Shown piece after piece: positions 60,227 to 64,000 of a DNA stretch of 64,000 nucleotides (position 1 is its first letter; each line of letters starts with the position of its first letter). The notes beneath the pieces are model-generated. The model was given only the letters and a program-made list of their open reading frames with translations, had not been told where the DNA came from and did not search any database. Origin of the DNA: Sternotherus odoratus (lineage: Eukaryota > Chordata > Testudines > Kinosternidae). The position numbers were made by a program, and so were the translations under genes. The stretch is taken from contig JAVMKO010000004.1 in NCBI GenBank assembly GCA_032164245.1, positions 36,681,626 to 36,745,625 of the forward strand, given 5' to 3'.

Positions 60227-60842
60227 TGTGACAGCCCTCCATCCAGGTTACAATTTAATTCCACCCTTCCCAGGTCAACAAGAGTACAACACAAGACAGC
60301 CTTTGCCACCTCTGGGGCTTTTCCTCAGGCTGCCAGTTAGGTTCAGTCTTCCACCCTACCCTGGCATTAATACTTCTTATATCAAACTTATACACCATTT
60401 CCTCAAAGCTGGTCAGGGAATCTAGGCCCTGGACCCTGGCCTAGGGACCCTGGTTTTAACAATTCAATTTGCATCTTCTTGTTTCCTATAGCCACTTCCT
60501 ACCTCTCTCTAGTTTGTGTTTAAACGGAGGCTCTCCTCTGGCTCCAGTCTGCCAGCTTCTCCTTTGGCTCCCAGTCTGCCAGCTTCTCCTTTCTCTGCTG
60601 GAACACTGCTCTCTCAGAACTAGTTGTCTAAGGCCCACCACAAAGATTCCAGCCCTTTTCCAGAGAAGATGAACACATGACCTCAACTCTCAGTGGTTTC
60701 TCTGTCTTCCCTCAACCTCTCCTGTGGCTTTCACTTCCTTCTTTTATAAAGCCCAAGCTCCTCAACACTTGGGTCTAATAACAAATCAAGCTGGACATAC
60801 CCTGCAGGTGCAGCAAGGTTCTCCTGCACACACACCATCACA
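60227..60842 (-). repeat. LTR-like stretch, minus strand
   Basis: On the plus strand it starts TGTGACAGCC and ends ACCATCACA, imperfect inverted TG..CA-type ends. A minus-strand TATA-like 'gggctttataaaag' lies near 60752. Short tandem 'cagtctgccagcttctcctt' units are present at 60545-60595. The 5-bp flanks do not match (CTTCT against CTCTG), so this is tentative. Confidence 0.35.
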
Positions 60843-61780
60843 CTCTGAATGACTTAATGTCCCAAATTCACCCCTAATGCAACAACATTGATTTCAGTCA
60901 TATTACACTAAATATAATTTGACACTATATTTTCTATTACTTTATATACTACAACCAGGAACAGGCTTTATGCAAATGGATGCCTGCATTTTTATTTTAG
61001 TTCAGAGTAGACCATGTTATTTTGTGTGCAGGGGGAAAAGATAGAGGAACTGGAGATCAGAAATGCATCAAGGAAAGGGAAGAAAAGATATTAAATAATG
61101 TAATTAGGCCATGATACAGAGAGAAAAAAAAATCTCTTCCCTGTCTTTCCTCCTACTGTTCTCTCTTCTTCAACTCCCTTCCTTCTATCAGACATAAAAA
61201 TACAGAAGTATCACAGCATACTATTACTGAAAAATTACTTACTTTCTCATTTTTATCATACAAGTTAATTTAAATATAAATAATATACTTACACACTAGT
61301 ACTTTTTATGTAGCCTGTTGTAAAACTATGAAAATATTTAGATGAGTTGGTGTACCTCCTGGAAGACCTCTGCGAACTCCAGGGATATACATACCCATGG
61401 CTGAAAACCACTAGTTTAGAACACAGGTTTGTTAAGGGGATATTGAACCTTTCACCTTTAAGTCACATGTTCAAATTTAGTCCAGTTATTACCTAGTTAT
61501 GGCTGTTCAATAGTCTGTCTAATTCTTGGAGAACAGATGTCCACACCATAAAACCACCACCACAACAACTACTAACTGGTAGTGGACTGAACAAACATGG
61601 AAACCAAACTACCCTAGAATTTAGAATTGAGGTACAGTCTTAGGACAGGGAGGGGAAATCTTCTACAAGTGCTGTTTTGTAGCCTGAGATATTGCAAGGT
61701 TAACTTCACTGATGAAAATGGCTGATTTTGTTCTAATTTATGCAGCCACCCCTTGATTATGCAGCAATTGCCGCAGCTGC
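60843..61780. other. No gene or repeat recognised
   Basis: AT-rich sequence with no supported feature. Confidence 0.4.
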
Positions 61781-61784
61781 AGAA

Positions 61785-61895
61785 TTGTTATGATTGTTTA
61801 TTAAACACTGGTAGCATGTTTGGCACTGTGTATGAAGACATTGAGGAAAACAGTCACATTCTAAATAGACAGACAACACAACAGTGCTAGTTTAA
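61785..61895. repeat. Old SINE-like repeat, second copy
   Basis: 'tttattaaacactggtagcatgtttggcactgtgtatgaagacattgagg' and 'aaatagacagacaaca' match, from memory, the same broad repeat as at 45225-45420. Confidence 0.45.
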
Positions 61896-62179
61896 CAGTT
61901 TTCTTTGTTCTTTTTAATTCCATGTGGTAACATAGCATCTGCAGCTGAGGAAGCTATTCCAGGCTTAGAATAAAAATAAGAAAGGGTGTACAGGTGACAT
62001 AATCATAAAAGAAAATCTCTCTATTGTCAGTGCCTGCTGATAATTGGTTACTGGCCTGGTTATAAGAGCCAAGAAGGTAAGCCCATACTCAGGAACGTAA
62101 TTAAAATCCTCTTAATATAGGCAGAATGCTGCTTTTGTTGATTTACTTGTCACTATAACTATAAATCAAAAATCTGACC

Positions 62180-62830
62180 TAAAGTGTTAATCCTAAAAAG
62201 AGATGAATGGTTTCTGCCAGTTCCTCAAATCCTATTGAATTCCTTCAAACTACCATCATAACTTCAGTCTTAGACAGATGGAATGACAGTCAGTTCACTC
62301 TCATCCAATCCCAGATCCCAGCAAGATAGTGAGCTAATCAATCAACCACATTAGCCGGGTCCAATGAGATAGAAATGTAAAGTTGTTTATCATCTCAACA
62401 TTGATAAACATGCTCCCTCAGGAGGACTGAGAGAATATATCTCCCATTATAAAACATTTATGGCCAATAAGCAATTATCCTACATTTCCCTTTGAGTACT
62501 CTCTGAAAGACAAGAACAGAGCCACTTGAGTATGACTTAATCTATCTTTACCAAGATATATAATAGTATTAACACCTGGTGGCTAATGGTATCAATGGCA
62601 AATGATAGATCTGAAAGAACGATCACTTGATTTTTATCTGTTTTCAGGAGATCATTAACCAATTAAAGCAACATAGTTTGGGCCATATCCAGACCTAAAA
62701 CCCAATCAGTCAAAGTCAAGGAAATCTGAATATTCCAGATATAGCAAAAGGTGATTCAATACCAGGCTCTTCCTAATCTTCCTTCAGAAAGGAAGATTAC
62801 AGAAACACAGCGAAGAGAGAGTTTCTTGAG
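62180..62830 (-). pseudogene. LINE reverse transcriptase remnant, CR1/L2 group
   Basis: The minus strand reads VLSDLSFAIDTISHQVL at about 62625-62575 (family: LLDLSAAFDTIDHAIL), then 'VALFLSFREYSK' near 62530-62495 (family: ALSWFRSFLS). Both spacing and order fit the RT palm. Heavily decayed, no intact frame. Confidence 0.55.
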
Positions 62831-62834
62831 CAAG

Positions 62835-64000
62835 GGCCTAACAACTGTGTCTTTAAAAGAAGTCATGAACATTTCCTTCAAAGCTTAGGGATTGAAAATC
62901 TCTTCATTTTACTCCCTATCTCCACTGGGCCAACTGGATAGTAATACAGAGGTCAGGACAGCATGTCAGGCCAAGGACAAGTGCTAATAACCTTACACCA
63001 TGTACAGTCTCAGGCAAAAATATATTTCATTAACATAACAATGCTTTCCAATCTCTCTTACATTATAAACAATAATCAACACAGTCAAAAGTGGGGGCCC
63101 AGTCAAGCTTTTCAGGCAGAGAGTGGGACCAGATGCACTGGAATTTTTCTGGCTGGCAGGGTGCCACTTTGAAGAGTTTGTTTCTTTTTCTTTGTTCCCT
63201 TAATTTTTTTAATGTTACATTTGTTTTCTTCCATAAACTCTCTCTAGCCCAATGCCTTTCCATAGGTTAAAAGATACATCCTGTATTCCCCTCCTACATC
63301 CCTCCCCAAACTGTTTCTTGTAATAAGAGATAAGTAATAAAAGTGGACAGATTTCAAATATAGTGATCCCTAACATCCTTTCCTCCCTTAAATATATAAA
63401 TAGCTACTTTCTGGAGTATTCTGTAAAACCCTGAAAAAAAATACAATAAAATAGTTCTCTGTAGCTTAGTGATCTCAAACTTACATGCTCAAGAAAGACT
63501 CAACTAAAATAGTTCTTGTAAATGTCAAAGGTTAAGGATTTACAGAAATCATGTTTGAGGATTAGTCCTGCTTGATTGGAGCTTTCTCTTTAGCTGTGTG
63601 GAACTTGTCTACAGCTGTAGGAACATTAATAGATCCAGGAAAGAAAATATACTTTCTTGAATGTATTCACTGCATCATGTTGGATTGTGCCTCTTCTTTC
63701 TTTTTGCCACTTCTGTTAACTGGATGTATTGATCTGAGGTGAAGTGATCTTGGAAAATATACAAACTAGTGTGTAGAGATACATTTTATTGGCCTTTAAC
63801 CTTTGTGATTTTATCAATTTGTCAACAGCAAGGCCATGTTGGATCTTTTGGTATTGTACCTCATAAGCCAAAGTAATTCTAAACCAAATATTTACATTTT
63901 CACATTTTGGCAAGCTTTGAAGGCTTTAAAATTTTTAAATTTATTTTACAAGCTCTTTTTTTCCAGAGGCATAAAAGATTCTAATACAGATTTTTCACAC
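62835..64000. other. No gene or repeat recognised
   Basis: AT-rich end of the window with no supported feature. Confidence 0.4.

Noticed and set aside
1..64000. CRISPR arrays, bacterial operons, phage or plasmid features
   Set aside because: No regularly spaced direct repeats, no ribosome binding sites with long frames; repeat content is clearly vertebrate.

Overview
This is vertebrate nuclear DNA: AT-rich, with no operons, no gene-length open frames, and dense layers of decayed transposable elements. CR1 and CR1/L2-group LINEs, hAT miniature elements with terminal motifs like GTCTACACT or GGTTACACT, pogo-like inverted-repeat elements, a MIR-type SINE and retroviral solo LTRs together suggest a non-avian sauropsid, most likely a turtle. 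That assignment is inference from recognised repeat families. I see no host exon with both splice signals and a recognisable domain, so the window is intergenic or lies inside large introns.

Layout. 0-10 kb: sparse, with a hairpin-forming dispersed repeat at 118-215, its tail at 4606-4700, a 112-bp foldback at 3963-4074 and a LINE-type tail near 7.1 kb. 10-20 kb: a MIR-like SINE, a 495-bp hAT element with exact 8-bp target duplication (11316-11810), a solo LTR with exact 5-bp duplication (16484-17386), a minus-strand LINE reverse transcriptase (RT) remnant (18.0-18.9 kb) and a hAT MITE (19.86 kb). 20-30 kb: two plus-strand LINE RT remnants, a second LTR of the 16.5-kb family in the opposite orientation, and more hAT fragments. 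30-40 kb: a tRNA-derived SINE, an LTR split by a hAT element (33.2-34.9 kb), LINE RT remains and a pogo/Tigger-like element ending in a giant palindrome (38643-39121). 40-52 kb: a second clean solo LTR (41648-42412), the 3' end of a hAT transposon with transposase C-terminal remains, a third hairpin-repeat copy, and a LINE interrupted by a MITE. 52-56 kb: CR1 copies in opposing orientation around a G-rich repeat. 57-64 kb: two hAT MITEs, an LTR-like stretch and another LINE remnant.

No functional gene system is evident. The most interesting signal is a dispersed repeat whose copies keep a two-helix RNA fold, with a compensatory base-pair change between copies and internal-loop motifs resembling a hammerhead ribozyme core. 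Next are the very long palindrome in the pogo-like element and a scattered class of short foldback repeats centred on CCATTGA..TCAATGG.
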